A stretch of DNA of 64,000 nucleotides from Tenodera sinensis (lineage: Eukaryota > Arthropoda > Insecta > Mantodea > Mantidae), in NCBI GenBank assembly GCA_030765045.1, contig CM060962.1, positions 98,973,412 through 99,037,411 of the forward strand, read 5' to 3'. This document shows, piece after piece, positions 44,005 through 55,482 of this stretch. Numbering within the stretch: position 1 is the stretch's first letter; every line of letters starts with the position of its first letter. Made by a program: the position numbers and the translations under genes. Under the pieces are notes generated by a model. It was not told the origin of the DNA. It saw nothing but the letters and a program-made list of their open reading frames with translations, and made no database searches.

Positions 44005-45380
44005 ACCAGTGCCACAGTCTTGAATGTTTGTCCTAGGCTTTTGGGAACATATCTCCTTCCCATGCCAGAGTTTTCCAGTGACTTCAGGAACTTAAAGGGG
44101 GCCGAATATCTTTGAAACGTGATGAGGGAAATGTGTGCCGAGCAACAACAGTAACTGAGGAAAACTTCGCAGTGTTGAGAAAAATAATCTAAAACTAAAA
44201 CTCCCAGCGCAAAAGCCCATAAAGGGCCAAGGCTTGCCACCTGGCCGCTGGTCCCCCAGCTCTGCCCACTACAGGCATCATGAGTGGAGTGCAGTAATGG
44301 AGGGTGGGATGTGGTCAGTGCCCCGAGCCCTCCTGGCCAGTTATGCCATGTTCACGACCTGAGGTCGCTACTTCTTCATCAAATAGCTCCTCAATTGGCC
44401 CCTCCGGAACCTAACCAGGCTGAGTGCATCCTGTGCCAGACCTCCCAGTGGGGGAAAAAAATCCTCACGCTGGTACCAGGGATCAAACCCGGGTGTTCCG
44501 CGACAGTGGCAAGTATGCTACCACTGCACTGTGGAGGCAGTCATTGAGAAAAATACTTCACAAAAATAATCACACAACATTTAAAGAAATTGGGGCAGCA
44601 CTGCAGAATGGATTGCCAGCAGATTTGAAAATCCTCCACGAATTCCGTCGTGTGAAGTAGGTCACATCCTGGTGAGTGCCTCACAGAACAAAAACATGCC
44701 CATGTTGAATGGTGTGAGAAAATGCTGACAAGATCTGAAGATGGGGACTCCAGATGGGTTTCTGACATCATCACAGATGATGAAACTTGGATTAATTAAT
44801 TTGATCTGGAGACCAAGCGGCAATCAGCAGTGTGGATCTTTGTGTTGACAATCCATCGACAAAAGTGAAATGTTGCCAAAGTGTCCACAAGAAAATGGTG
44901 GCCTTATTTCTCCTAAAGGGTGATCTTGTGGCAACCATTTCTCTGGTGAAGCAAAGCATGGTTACCGCTAATTGGTACACCACAGTGTGCTTGCCAAGCT
45001 TCAAAAATGGCAGCCATGCACAAGACTTGAGGGATCCTTCTCCATCACAACAACACATCTGCACACACGACCAACATAACCGTTCAGCTCCTGTAGTCTA
45101 CAGAAGTCAAACTTACGATTCATCCACCATATGGTCCTGACCTGGCCCCATGTGACTTTCTTCTGTTCCCAATGATAAAATATTGCCTGTAAAGAGCAAA
45201 AATGCTCTCTTCCAAGCTCCTGGCTACCTGTATGCTGCTGGAATTCCTGGAGGGGAGAGTCACTACCTGATACCAGTTTACTCATAATGGATGGGGTTAT
45301 CCCATCCTGCACTCAATTTGAGTGGATCAGCTTTCATTTTCTTACATCTTGAAACCTTCATAGTGACCCTCATAGATAGA
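44005..45380 (+). pseudogene. mariner-like transposase 2, split by a SINE
   Basis: Blocks in order: N-terminal HTH half (ILHKNNHTTFKEIGAALQ; about 44550-44620), then MLTRSEDGDSRWVSDIITDD and ETWIN (first D, about 44720-44795), FDLETKRQSAVWIF, WWPYFS, WYTTVCLP (about 44970) and PYGPDLAPCDFLLFPMIK (third D, about 45125-45180). The part N-terminal to the SINE (44100-44174) reads TEENFAVLRKI across the junction. Frameshifts and stops throughout; TIRs were not identified with confidence. The right end may be near 45375. Confidence 0.75.
44187..44543 (-). mobile_element. tRNA-derived SINE (family C) inserted in mariner 2
   Basis: A perfect 12-bp duplication TTGAGAAAAATA flanks it (44175-44186 and 44544-44555). 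On the minus strand: GCAGTGGTAGCATACTTGCC (A-box region), GGGTTTGATCCCTGG (B box), and a GC-rich body of about 270 bp ending near AGTTTTAG. Only copy of this family in the window. Confidence 0.85.
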
Positions 45381-45477
45381 GGTATGGTACACCACTCAAA
45401 AATTTGATACAGGTAGTTTATCAGAGATACACGTTTGGAGGTCCCCTGAACCCAAAATTTATTTTATGTAAACAGTC

Positions 45478-45575
45478 TGTGTGTGGTGTGTGGTGTGGGG
45501 CATGGCTTGGGGTGGCAGGGGTGGGATGTGTGTGCGTGTGTGTGTGTGCTTGTGGGTGTGTGTGTGTGTGTACAG
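45478..45575 (+). repeat. GT-rich microsatellite
   Basis: Interrupted (TG)n/(TGTGG)n. Confidence 0.9.
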
Positions 45576-46004
45576 CATAACTGAAAAGCTAAAGTCGGTA
45601 TTTAAGTTCAGAATCTTCCTAGGATGCAATAGGAACATTTTCAAGAAAAACTTCTCCCTCCCAACCTATCTTTTATGTGGAAAAATTTTACAATCTGCCC
45701 ACTACTATCCTACTATCAAAACCACCAGCATCCTTAGATCTACAATATGCTTACTACCATCCTACTACCAATACCACCAACAACCTTAGATCTACAATAT
45801 GTTCACTACAACACAACCAACATTCTTAGATCCACAATCTGCTCACTACCATCCTATTAACAGCCCCACCAACATCCTTATATCTACAATATGTTCACTA
45901 CCATCCTGCTGCCAACATCACCAACATCCTTAGATCTACAATATGCTCTCTACTATCCAGTGGCGGCTCGCAGTCAAAATTTTAGGGTAGGCAAGGTGTA
46001 ACAG

Positions 46005-46089
46005 CAACAGCAACAGCAACAACGACAATGACAACGACAACGACAACGACGACAACGACAACAACGACAACAACAACAACAACAACAAC

Positions 46090-46135
<46 letters not shown>

Positions 46136-46165
46136 GTCGTAGTAGTCGTAATCATAGTCGTCGTA
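46005..46165 (+). repeat. Compound trinucleotide tract (ACA/ACG/AAT)n
   Basis: (CAG/AAC)n, (GAC)n then (AAT)n and (TAG/TCG) units within the hAT element. Confidence 0.9.
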
Positions 46166-46167
46166 GT

Positions 46168-46210
46168 ACAGTAGAAACCCGTTTATCCGAAATAAAGGGG
46201 ACGAAGTCAC
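46168..46210 (+). mobile_element. pogo/Tigger-type terminal repeat fragment
   Basis: CAGTAGAAACCCGTTTATCC preceded by TA is a standard pogo-type end. No matching opposite end was found, so it is a nested fragment. Confidence 0.5.
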
Positions 46211-47162
46211 TGCGGATAACGCAAACAATAGATATATCGTTTGGTTGCTTAATAAGTGCAGAGTGAATGAGTGTGACTTACGGACAAATTACCGCCAAAA
46301 CTAAAATTAATGAAGAAATTGAAAAATTGACTGTAACATTGTGTTAAATAGCTAAAACACTCCTCTTTTCATTGCCAGTGCGCCGCGAAAGCAGACTTTG
46401 TAATAGTTCACTAATTAAGTTGGTCATACTAGTATTACAACACGCTGGTATTACACAGAGTGCTAGCAAAACGATTCGTGTCTCTGAGATCTTCGCTCGT
46501 AGAGTATGGCTGTTCGGAAAAAGTCGCATAAATTTGGATTTGGGCAGGCAAGTGTTCCAAGTGCTGGCAGATGCGTATACGCATGCTCGGAGTGCATATA
46601 CAGATGGAATATTTCCTTATCCATGTTCAAGGGCCTCGTACTGAGGAAAGGGGGCCGGGCCGGCAGAGGTTAAGCTTGCTGGCTCTCCACTACCCAGGTT
46701 CCATGCGTATCATTTCTGCCACGCGTTTCAAACACGCAGCGCAGTTTTGATGAATCGGAATTGAGATTCAAGGATTTGACCATGCTTTTCTGAACTACAA
46801 TTTAGGGAAAATGACGGTTCAAATGATAAAATGCAAAATCATAGTTAAACATTATTTGTTGATGTATTACGGTAGGACAGGCAATGCCTACCCTGCCTAC
46901 CCTGAGGACCCGCGCCTGCTACTATCCTATTAACAACACCACCGACATCCTTAGATCTATAATATGCTCACTACCATCGTATTAACAACACCACCAACAC
47001 CCTTAGATCTTCAATATGCCCAGCACCATACTACTAAACACACCACCAGCATCCTTCCATACACCATTGTCACTAACATCTTACTAATAACACTAATAAC
47101 ACCACCAACTACAGTATGCTCACTACCAAGCAACTATCAACACCAACAGCATCCTCCCACCC

Positions 47163-47292
47163 CTGTAGCGTGATGGTTAGCATGTCTGCCTCAAGTTCAA
47201 GAGGTCACGAGTTCGAATCTTGCTTAGGGTAAGTTATCCGGAGAAGGTTTTTTCCGAGGTTTTCCCTTATCCTGAGAAGATGAATGAAAATA
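47163..47292 (+). mobile_element. SINE family B, 3'-short copy in the minisatellite
   Basis: Head GTAGCGTGATGGTTAGC (A box), GAGTTCGAATCTTGC (B box), then GGTTTTTTCCGAGG and CCTGAGAAGATGAATG. Stops short of the family's 3' part seen at 57590-57840. Confidence 0.75.
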
Positions 47293-48599
47293 CCTGCATC
47301 CTTCCATCTACAACCTGCTCACTATTGTCCCTCTAACATCCCTACCAGGATACTTTCATCTACAATCTGAACATTACCAACCTACTAAAAACAGCACAAG
47401 TATGCTTTCGACCACAATCCTAGTAACCTTTTATCTAATGTCTGCTCACCATCATCCTACTGGCAACACCAACAGCATTCATGCATGTGCGACCAGTGCC
47501 CCCCCTCCCCCCATCTTAGTAACAACACCAGCAATCATCCATCTACAATGTGCTCACCACCATCCTCCTAAGAACACCACATAGCATCCTTTCATTTAAT
47601 AGCTGCACAATACCACCTTACTTATAACACCAACAGCATCCTTCCACCTATAATTTGCTCAATACCACCCTACCTACTAAATACACATCAGTGTCCTTCC
47701 ATCTACAATCTGCTTACAACTGTCATACTAATAATACTACCAGTATTGTTCCATCTACAATCTGCTCACCTTGCCAGGATCCTTCCGTCCTCAATATGCT
47801 CATCAATATCCGACTAACATCACCAGCACCTTCCATCTATTTGTTGAGTACCATCACACTAGCAATACTACCAGCATCCTTTCATCTACTATCTGCTCAT
47901 CAGCATTCTACTAACAACAGCAGAATATTCTTCCACCTAAAATCTGCTACGACCACTCTAGTAACAACTGTAACACCATCCATTATTTATAATCTGCTGC
48001 CACCACACAATTAACAATGACATTAGCATTCTTCTCTCTAAATTCTGCTGCCACCATCCTACTAACACCACAAGAATTCCTCCATGTACAAGCTGATCTA
48101 CCATCCTATTAAAAGCCCTACCAGCATCCTTCCATCAACAATCTGCTCACCACCATCCTAATAACAAAACAACCAGTATCTTTCTGTCTGCTTGTGATAC
48201 AAAGATGCTGGTGCTGTTTTTAGTAGGATGGTGTTGAACAGTTTTTAGGTGAAAGGATGCTGGAAGTGTTGTTAATGGGGTGGTGTTACCAGATTGTGGA
48301 GGTAAGGATGTTGGTACAGCTGTTAGTGGAATGGTGGTAAGCAGATTACAGATGTAGGGATGCTGATGTTAGCAGGATGGTTTTGAGCAGACTGTCTAAA
48401 ACCTGCTCAGCACCATTGTGCTAACTGCACCACCAGCATCCATCAATCCATAATCTGCTCAACACCATTTCACTAACAACAGTATACATCTATATTCATA
48501 GTCTTTTCACCACCATCCTATTAACAACACCACCAGCATACTTCCATAATATCACCAGAGTTCTTGCAGGTTATTTTCAATTAAAAACTTTAGAAGGGC

Positions 48600-49740
48600 T
48601 ATTGCCTTTCTTCAAAATCATTTCAAGAATAAATGATCTGTAGTTCTGTTTTTAACTTAGATTTATTTAAAAATGGATAAGCCTGCACACCAGAAACAAT
48701 TTTTTCAGGAAATTTATTTTTCAATGCAAAAAAGAAGTGCTGGTCAAGTAAATTAGTGGCCAATAAGTCACTGGAGAATTCAAATCTCTGTTGGTTCTGC
48801 TGAATTACTATGTCACATACTTCCTTTGCTGCTGCATTCATCGTTATATATGTCCTCACATTTTTGCTATAGTTGCTTCTTTCTCAATTATGATATTACT
48901 GACGTCTCCAATTTTCAAAATTTAATTTTCAAATGAAGGTATTGCTTGCTCTGTTGAGACAGGATCAATGGTGTGCTTTTGTAATTGGCTGTACAAATAT
49001 CCACATATTTTATGAAATAGCTCTAACCAAAAGGAAAATTTTGGCTGTAGCAGTTTCAATCTAGACCATATGCGTGATAAACAGCTGTCTTTTGGTTGCT
49101 AGTATCTTCAATGCATCAAAGGTATTCTAGAATTGCCTCTTTATTCTCATCAAGTGTAAGAACTGCTCTTGATTTTAGATTCCATCTTATGGCTGATCCC
49201 AAAGGGACTCTTCGTTTCACAATTGCATCTAGAACAGCCACTCTGAGGAGAGTGAGAGAAGAATATTGGTATCTCTGCAATAGCACTGAAAACGAGTTTT
49301 ACTTGTTCATTTTGCCTTATAGCTTGGGAAAGAATTAAGTTGGCGTGCATAACAATGCACTTAATGCACAAAATAATACTGTTCTCTTACAATTGTTTGT
49401 ACTCCTGCGTGTTGGCCATGCACGACGTTGTCACCATCATAACTTTGAGATATTACTTTTTCTTTCTATTCTTGGACATCAGCGAGGGCAGTTTTAATGC
49501 AAGCTGCTAAGAAGGAAGCACTGTTACTTGATGGATTTAAAAATTTGCAAAATCTTTGAACAGGCTCTCCAGTAGATAATAAATACCGAAATACTACAAC
49601 CAAGTGAAATTTAGAAGATACATCACAAGTTTCATCTACCTTAAGTATTTCTGGATTAATTTCTTTATGACACACACGTAACATACACTCCAGTAAATTA
49701 TTTTGTATGTCTTGGACGTACAGCCATGGAAGAAATTATT
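48600..49740 (-). pseudogene. hAT/ZMYM1-like transposase remnant
   Basis: Minus-strand blocks: 49684-49466 (EILKVDETCDVSSKFHLVVV; GEPVQRFCKFLNPS), 49371-49150 (HANLILSQAIRQNEQVKLVF; IPIFFSHSPQ) and 48859-48623 (SSDLLATNLLDQHFFFAL). These match, in order, the core of the ZMYM1-type hAT transposase family (D-E-T, then H..N..L). Frame changes separate them; the dimerisation C-terminus is not seen. The parent element may reach to about 51310, where a hAT-like end (CCGGGGGTTCACTGAACC) occurs. Confidence 0.65.
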
Positions 49741-50063
49741 GAGCACGTTAGGAGAATATTTCAAAGTCCAACGTCATGCTGCAGGGCAGTTTACACAAAT
49801 TGATATTTCCAACATGTAGCTGCATTTATTAATAGTCTTTGTTCCATATGTTACATTATTTACATTAAAAGACCTGCAAAATATCTTACCTTGGCTTGTT
49901 TGCACATATTTTAACTGAGAAAAGGTATCGACCTACCAAGTTTCTTTATCTCACACTTCTCTTCCAAGCTTAAAGCTGAGAAATCTGTTTCTAAAAGATA
50001 TTGAAAGCTATTCATTCTTCTTGGAAAACAAACTCTAAGAACAGATGTATAGCATATGAACAC

Positions 50064-50105
50064 TAAAGCACAAGTAAATAACTGAATACACTGTAATACT
50101 GTTAA
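50064..50105 (+). repeat. 42-bp direct repeat, left copy
   Basis: Identical to 50819-50860 (starts TAAAGCACAAGTAAATAACT, ends TACTGTTAA). It abuts the TIR element. Confidence 0.9.
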
Positions 50106-50817
50106 GGGACACTGGGAGTGAAATTTTGGTCAAAATTGTCAAAAAGTCGAAAATTGTTTTTTTACCTTAAAATGTTCCTGGAACACCGGTGCATTTGGAT
50201 CAGCTAACATTTATCATATCAACCACTCCATGTGGCCATTATGGCCCTTTCAAATAGCGCTCTTCCCTTAACGTACACAGGATGCTCCTATATAAAAGCC
50301 TGTTTTTCTCAAAACTACATTTCTACACATTCCAAAAGAAGGTCGCGCCTGAGTTTTGCTTCAAATTCAATGAAAATTTCCAAAAGTATTCATAAATAGC
50401 AGCTAAACAAAACTATGATTCAATATTGATGTTATCATTAACATGAATTCCAAAAACATTTTTTTGTATGAAAAAAATCAATAATTTTTAAGATCAAATT
50501 TTCTTGGTTATTAAAAAAATATGTACAGCATAATCAGCAAACATATTTGAAATATCTCTTCATACAATTGTTACCCATGTTTTAGAGTATCGGTTCTGCC
50601 AATATAAATGAATTTTGAAAAGTCAATAGACGCGAGCTCTTATTTTGAAAATGTGCCTATTAAATTCACAAAATAATTTATATATCCTAAACGAATTATC
50701 CAATTTTAATGAAATTTGGTGTATCTCCTATTCTCATATAAATACAAACAAGGTAAATTTTTCAGAAAAATCTATCAAAAAATGTGGAACTTTCAAATTT
50801 CACTCCCAACGTCCCAA
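50106..50817. mobile_element. TIR element at TTAA, flanked by 42-bp perfect direct repeats
   Basis: TTAA at 50102-50105 and 50818-50821. Ends GGGACACTGGGAGTGAAATT and (minus strand, after TT) GGGACGTTGGGAGTGAAATT. 712 bp, no coding capacity. TTAA plus GGGAC-type ends suggest a Kolobok- or piggyBac-related MITE. The flanks are not just TTAA: 50064-50105 and 50819-50860 are identical over 42 bp. Confidence 0.75.
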
Positions 50818-50818
50818 T

Positions 50819-50860
50819 TAAAGCACAAGTAAATAACTGAATACACTGTAATACTGTTAA
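50819..50860 (+). repeat. 42-bp direct repeat, right copy
   Basis: Perfect copy of 50064-50105. Confidence 0.9.
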
Positions 50861-51769
50861 ATGATTGTAGACAATCACTCCATTATTACAATGAAAACAC
50901 ATGTGCTCTGTTATAGTTGCTTTTAGTTCAGGTCAATTCGTGCGTTTCCATCAGTTGGAATTGCTATCTTGACCAGCGCATATTCATGTATACCTAGCGA
51001 CCTCCCTCTCGCCTCTCCCTGCTGAAAGAGCACCCATAAGCTTACACTCGGAGGTTCACAAGAGAAATCGAACCTCTCAGGAATACATGAGGAAGCTTTG
51101 GCACATATGCATGCTATCTGAACGACTTTTTCATGCGATAAAATACTTTGAAAAGGCTGATAAAATTATCTAACATGAGAAAGAAACAAAAAGTGATCGT
51201 TTAAATATATACATTTATAATCTGGACAAACACCCTTTTTCCGGGGGTTCACTGAACCACTGAACACATAGGACGCGCTGCCCCTGCCCCTCCCATAGTT
51301 GATCTATTACTGCAGGTGACTCATGAGCACCCAGGAAACAAGCAGAACTCCACAAAGACTTATTGTGAGTACTTACCATATCTGCGAAGAGACCTTTATA
51401 TATAAAAAGTGTAACTGCTTACACACGCATGCACGTGCGCACACACACACTCACTCTTATGTTATCTAATAAATGTAATTCTTTTCAGGAGATCAGCTAT
51501 CCCATTACCAAAACCTACTTTCTAACACAGACAATGTGCAATGTTTCAGGTCCAACAAACCATAGAAGCAGAAGAAGAAGAAGAAGATGAAGAATACCTT
51601 TGTAGATCTTCATAGGAGGCTCGGACTACTGGAAGATCGAATGGTGCACATTGATAACACCAAGAAAGATGGAAGCAGTAGCACTCGTGCTCCAAGACAC
51701 CTCCATCTCCAGAAGCCAACGTCAAACTACTCCAAGGCATTCCTTCATAAAAAAAATAGTCAACAACAA
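50861..51769. other. No gene; possible hAT end and GAA repeat
   Basis: About 51230-51310 resembles a hAT terminus; 51558-51590 is (GAA)n. Otherwise I see nothing. Confidence 0.35.
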
Positions 51770-52145
51770 TTCTGTTCGAGCTGTTAGACTTTTCGCTTGT
51801 CACCGAAGCTGCCCGGGTTTGATCCCAGGGCCCCACATATAGTATTTGTGGTGCATAAAGTGGTGTCTGGGCAGATTTTCTCTGGGTTCTCCGGTTTCCC
51901 ACACCACTCATTCCACCAACTGCTCCATCATTACATTTCCAATCATCCATTTTGTCTGCATTCCATGTGATTTCCTCACTCTCATGCCTGGAAGTGAGGG
52001 CTGACCAACCGCCTCCAGGTCTTTACTCTGTCTGGTCCTTTAGTTCGTCTATTCTCCAACAGGCCTCTGACCCAAGGCGCTGACATATGAGTCCCAGGGT
52101 GTGTAAGTCCTCCATACGGTGGAGGGTAATCAGATGAAAATGAAG
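51770..52145 (+). mobile_element. SINE family A copy
   Basis: B box GGGTTTGATCCCAGGG, body GATTTTCTCTGGGTTCTCCG, and 3' part GGTGGAGGGTAATCAGATGA with an A/G-rich tail. The A-box region (51775-51800) is eroded. Confidence 0.75.
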
Positions 52146-52244
52146 AAGACATTGCTAGACTGGGAGCTAATTGAGCAAAATGTCCAAATATTAAACTTTC
52201 CTGAAAGTAAAAGTGTCCGTACAGTGCTTACAGTGAAAACATAT

Positions 52245-52548
52245 TGTGACGCCGGACTGCCTCACCACACTGGCGCGGCGCGTAACAAAGGCGCTCAAGA
52301 TCAAGCTTCCCCAAGCTTTACCACTCACGCGAGCGAACACTTGACTAACAACAATCAAGCGGCAACACAAAGGGCATTCGAGGAATGTCCGGCAGCCAGT
52401 TTGTTTGCAGACACTCGAGAAAGACCTGGTTACGTCATTGCCAGAATAAAAGCTTCCGAAGCACGTGAAGGCAGGCAGTTTTTGAGTCGGTCAGCGTGTC
52501 AGTGAGTGTGAGACAGCTGTGCAAGATACATCGAAGGGAAGATTCTAT

Positions 52549-52550
<2 letters not shown>
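52245..52550 (+). mobile_element. Probable LTR of a gypsy-like retrotransposon
   Basis: Begins TGTGACGCCGGACTGC, much GC-richer than its surroundings, with a promoter-like GAATAAAAGC at about 52445 and a following gag leader. Its 3' boundary is obscured by the SINE inserted at 52551, and no second LTR is in the window. Assignment is by position before a gag frame. Confidence 0.45.
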
Positions 52551-52591
<41 letters not shown>

Positions 52592-52812
52592 TTAACGTCC
52601 TCCAACGTTAGGAGGTGAATGACTGAAATTGGTGAGATGATGCTCAAATGAGCTCGAGGTGCATAGAACTTTAAGATACCCGATATTCGTCTTCTCAGGA
52701 TAAGGGAAACCTCGGAAAAATACTGTATCCGGATAACTTACCCTAAGCGAGATTCGAACTCGCGACCTCTTGAACGTGAGGCAGACACGCTAACCATCAC
52801 GCTACAGAGGCG
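52551..52812 (-). mobile_element. SINE family B, full-length with 40-nt poly(A)
   Basis: On the minus strand: CCTCTGTAGCGTGATGG head, GCGAGTTCGAATCTCGC (B box within a good T-arm), GGTTTCCCTTATCCTGAG, CTCGAGCTCATTTGAGCATC, ending GTTGGAGGACGTTAAC and then 40 A (52590-52551). The uninterrupted poly(A) and the intact T-arm suggest a young insertion. Confidence 0.85.
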
Positions 52813-52814
52813 GG

Positions 52815-54080
52815 CGATTATACGCTCGAGTTAGTGTATGAGCGACAGAAAAAATGGACAGTGAAAGAACTGAATCAAGGCCATGAAAGACTGCAGACAG
52901 TGATAACGCGAGTAGAAGAAAACTGCGTTTTTGTGCAAAAGTTTAGAACATGAAGTGACAGAAAAGTAACTGGACTGATTTTGTCATTTTGTCACACTGG
53001 TGTCAGAAATGCGACGTAAACGCCACCAAGGAGATGATGAAAGAATTATTAACCAAAATCAAGTACACGAAATCCGAATTTAAGAACGTGAATACCGGCG
53101 TGGAGAAAATGGAGACGGAAAAGAAATCCGAATTGAAGAATGTGAATACCGGCATGGGCGGCGCCGTGGCCAAGCGGTTAGAACAGTCGCCAACCACCTT
53201 GGCGGCCCGGGTTCGATCCCAGGGACCCACATGTGGTATTCATGGTGGACGAAGCGGCGTCTGGGCGGGTTTTCTCCGGGCTCTACGGTTTCTCCTACCA
53301 CTCATTCCATCAATTTCTCCATCGTCACCTTTCCATTCACACATTTTGCCTGCATTTCATATCATACTCTTCCTCACTCTCATACCTGGTGCTTCGCTGA
53401 CCACCCGTTTCCAGGTCTTCAATCTGTCTGGTCCAAAGGTTCCTCTGCTCCCCGACAGGTATTTGACCCTAGGCACTGGCTTGTAAGTCCCACATAAGAG
53501 GAGGGTAATCAGGTAAAGGAAAGAAGAAAGAAAGAATACTGGTATGGACAAGATGGGAGGCAAAATAACAACAGTGAATTCAGCAATACAGATCGAGGGG
53601 AAAATGGAGGGTGTAAAAGAAGTGAAGACAAATGAATTTCGGAATGGAAAAGATAAGGACAAAACTATCGGCGAAGATTGACGAGCGACTGGCCGGGGTG
53701 AAGAAAGAGATGCAAGACTTCGGCCAACGCTTTAACGCTCTGGAGGGCTTCGGGGATCGACTCTAGAAGGACGTTGGGGAACGGCTAAGCGCCCTGGAAG
53801 GCAGAGCAGGCGACAGCACCAAGCAACTCAACGCCAGGGTGGAACAAATAATTGGCGACAAACTTAAAAACTTTAAGTTCTAGACGCCAGGACGCGATAC
53901 AACATCCGCGCACGTCAAGCCGCCTGTACGACGGGACATCATCTTTTGAAGTCTTCCGTCGGCAGTTCGCCGCTGTGATCACCCATAACCGATGGTCAGC
54001 TAGTCTCCAGGCACGGGCGGCCGAAGTGTTGAAGCGATTCCGACGTCGGCGATGTTCAGAGACATTTGGGAGGCTTTAGA
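52815..54080 (+). pseudogene. gypsy-like gag remnant, split by a SINE
   Basis: After the LTR a leader ends in TGGTGTCAGAAATGCGACG, a typical start of gag in arthropod gypsy-like elements. The frame 52989-53150 encodes a charged, helix-forming stretch with the internal repeat SELKNVNTG. After the SINE, 53640-53880 encodes further coiled coil (MQDFGQRFNALEGFGDRL; RLSALEGRAGDS), and 53930-53995 encodes RLYDGTSSFEVFRRQFAAV followed by THNRWS, the start of the capsid-like core. Stops and frameshifts; nothing of protease or pol follows. Retroelement relic, not a functional virus. Confidence 0.6.
53158..53534 (+). mobile_element. SINE family A, full-length, in the gag remnant
   Basis: Flanked by AATACCGGCATGG (53145-53157) and AATACTGGTATGG (53535-53547), a 13-bp duplication with two differences. 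Head GGCGCCGTGGCCAAGCGG (A box), GGGTTCGATCCCAGGG (B box), body GGGTTTTCTCCGGG, tail of AAAGAAGAAAG. Confidence 0.85.
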
Positions 54081-54089
54081 AAACCGGGG

Positions 54090-54134
54090 GGAGAGAGAGA
54101 GAGAGAGAGAGGGGGGGGGGAGGGAGAGAGAGAT
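54090..54134 (+). repeat. (GA)n / poly-G microsatellite
   Basis: GAGAGA tract with an internal G-run. Confidence 0.9.
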
Positions 54135-54239
54135 CAACAATAAGGAATATCAAAAATAATTAACTTAAATGAAAGTACACAAATTGTGTTGTTTAATGTA
54201 ATCTACATCTTTTGTCTGAACTACTAACTTTGACAGAGA

Positions 54240-54900
54240 AATTGAAGCAATTCGAATGGCCCTACAAAATCTTTTGTACAGAATTTCACATTTTCAGCAA
54301 GCAGTTATTCTCTCAGATTCCAGGGCAGCAATTGTAGCAATTACTTCCAAGTTGTCACCAAAAAACCAAACAATTATAGAATGTTGGAAAATCCTTACCC
54401 ATCTAACCGCACTTCAAAAACACCTAGTCTTCCAATGGATACCAGCTCACTGTGGACTGAGTGGTAATGAGAAAGCTGATTTTTTGCAAAAAAGGGTACC
54501 AGTAGTGTACAAAAATCTATAGTTAATCTACCATTTTAAGCAGCTAAAAGATTAGTCAACTCTGAATTCAAAAAAATTATTGAAAAATATTACTATGAAA
54601 AATCAAAAAATAAAAGATGGGAACTATCAAACATTCAAACAGTAATTCCTGAGTATCCTCGAAAAGTAGCAGTTGCAACCTTCAGGTTGATTACAGGACA
54701 TTATTGTCTTGCAAAACATTTAAACAGAATTGGGATATATTCTTCACCACTCTGTCCTCTATGTGGTCTGCATGAGGAAATGGATCGAGAGCACCTTCAA
54801 ATATGCCCGGCCGCTTCTAGTGCCCCATCCATCAGTGAAAAATATTGGAGAGCAAGAGGATTAATGACTTAATTGTCAGAAATCCAGCATTAGCTAATAA
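54240..54900 (+). pseudogene. 5'-truncated LINE 1-related copy (RNase H and C-terminus)
   Basis: Starts inside RNase H (EIEAIRMALQNLL), continues with AVILSDSRAAIVA, VFQWIPAHCGLSGNEKADFL, a frame break, then PRKVAVATFRLITGHYCLAK and CPLCGLHEEMDREHLQICP, ending EKYWRARGLMT. Clearly diverged from LINE 1 at 24156-28305 but collinear. Its 3' end is closer to that of the deleted derivative at 9494-9904 (shared CAGAAATCCAGCATTAGCTA). Confidence 0.85.
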
Positions 54901-55482
54901 CATCTTTTGTCTAGTAAAATTTTGTCTAATTCTCATGGCAGACTTGCGGCTTACCTGTTACAGAACAATGATTCAGAATGAACAGGACTTCCGAGAGTAT
55001 CTCAAGAAAATTTAAGATATATATTTTATTTTTTTCATATCTTTAAGGTATCATATTCATCAAAATCATGGGAAACTATTATACAATGGTCCCAAAATCA
55101 CTTCCGAGTTTTGTAACTTTGTTTTTGATTGTGTAAACAATTGTGATTTTACAACTGCAGATGCATAACTGCCAACATAAACTAACAAGCACCACCAATG
55201 TTTGATTTAGTGTAGTTGAGGAACTGAGGGTCCTGAGCCACAAAGTGTAGTCGAAGGAAATTTTTCATGAGAAAAGGAGTGACAGTGGGGTGAAGCCATA
55301 GAATCTATGTTCCTAAACTGCCATTTTTGAGAAAATAACATTTTTTGAATACTTTCCCATGTAAAGGGTAAATTATGGTGGGGAATTTTCTTGAAACTCT
55401 CTGCATCACATCCTTGAAGGATGATCTTAATTATCCAGTTAGGTATTTAACAAAATTTTCATTTTTTGAGTTATGTTGCATG
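54901..55482. other. Gene-free stretch
   Basis: No supported feature. Confidence 0.4.

Larger units (their letters stand above)
45958..46918. mobile_element. hAT-type non-autonomous element, 8-bp TSD
   Basis: A perfect 8-bp duplication CTACTATC (45950-45957 and 46919-46926). Ends CAGTGGCGGCTCG and (minus strand) CAGGCGCGGGTCC, followed on both sides by GGGTAGGCA. 961 bp, non-coding. It carries a trinucleotide tract (46005-46140) and a pogo-like end at 46168. Confidence 0.85.
45690..48545 (+). repeat. Minisatellite of about 52-bp units with an inverted block
   Basis: The unit is close to CTACAATCTGCTCACTACCA, then TCCTACTAACAACACCACCA, then GCATCCTTCCAT. TCTACAATATG recurs at about 45739 and 45791, a 52-bp step. 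Units diverge by 10-25%. The array is interrupted by the hAT element (45958-46918) and a SINE (47163-47292). From about 48195 to 48400 the units are in reverse-complement orientation, then forward again to 48545. Open frames inside are fortuitous. Confidence 0.85.

Noticed and set aside
45974..46228. 84-residue poly-Tyr/poly-Cys reading frame
   Set aside because: It is a translation of the trinucleotide tract inside the hAT element.
45690..48545. CRISPR-like repeat array
   Set aside because: Units are contiguous and diverged with no spacers, in a eukaryotic genome; it is a minisatellite.
51546..51950. 134-codon minus-strand frame
   Set aside because: It is mostly the reverse translation of a SINE family A copy and its GAA repeat.
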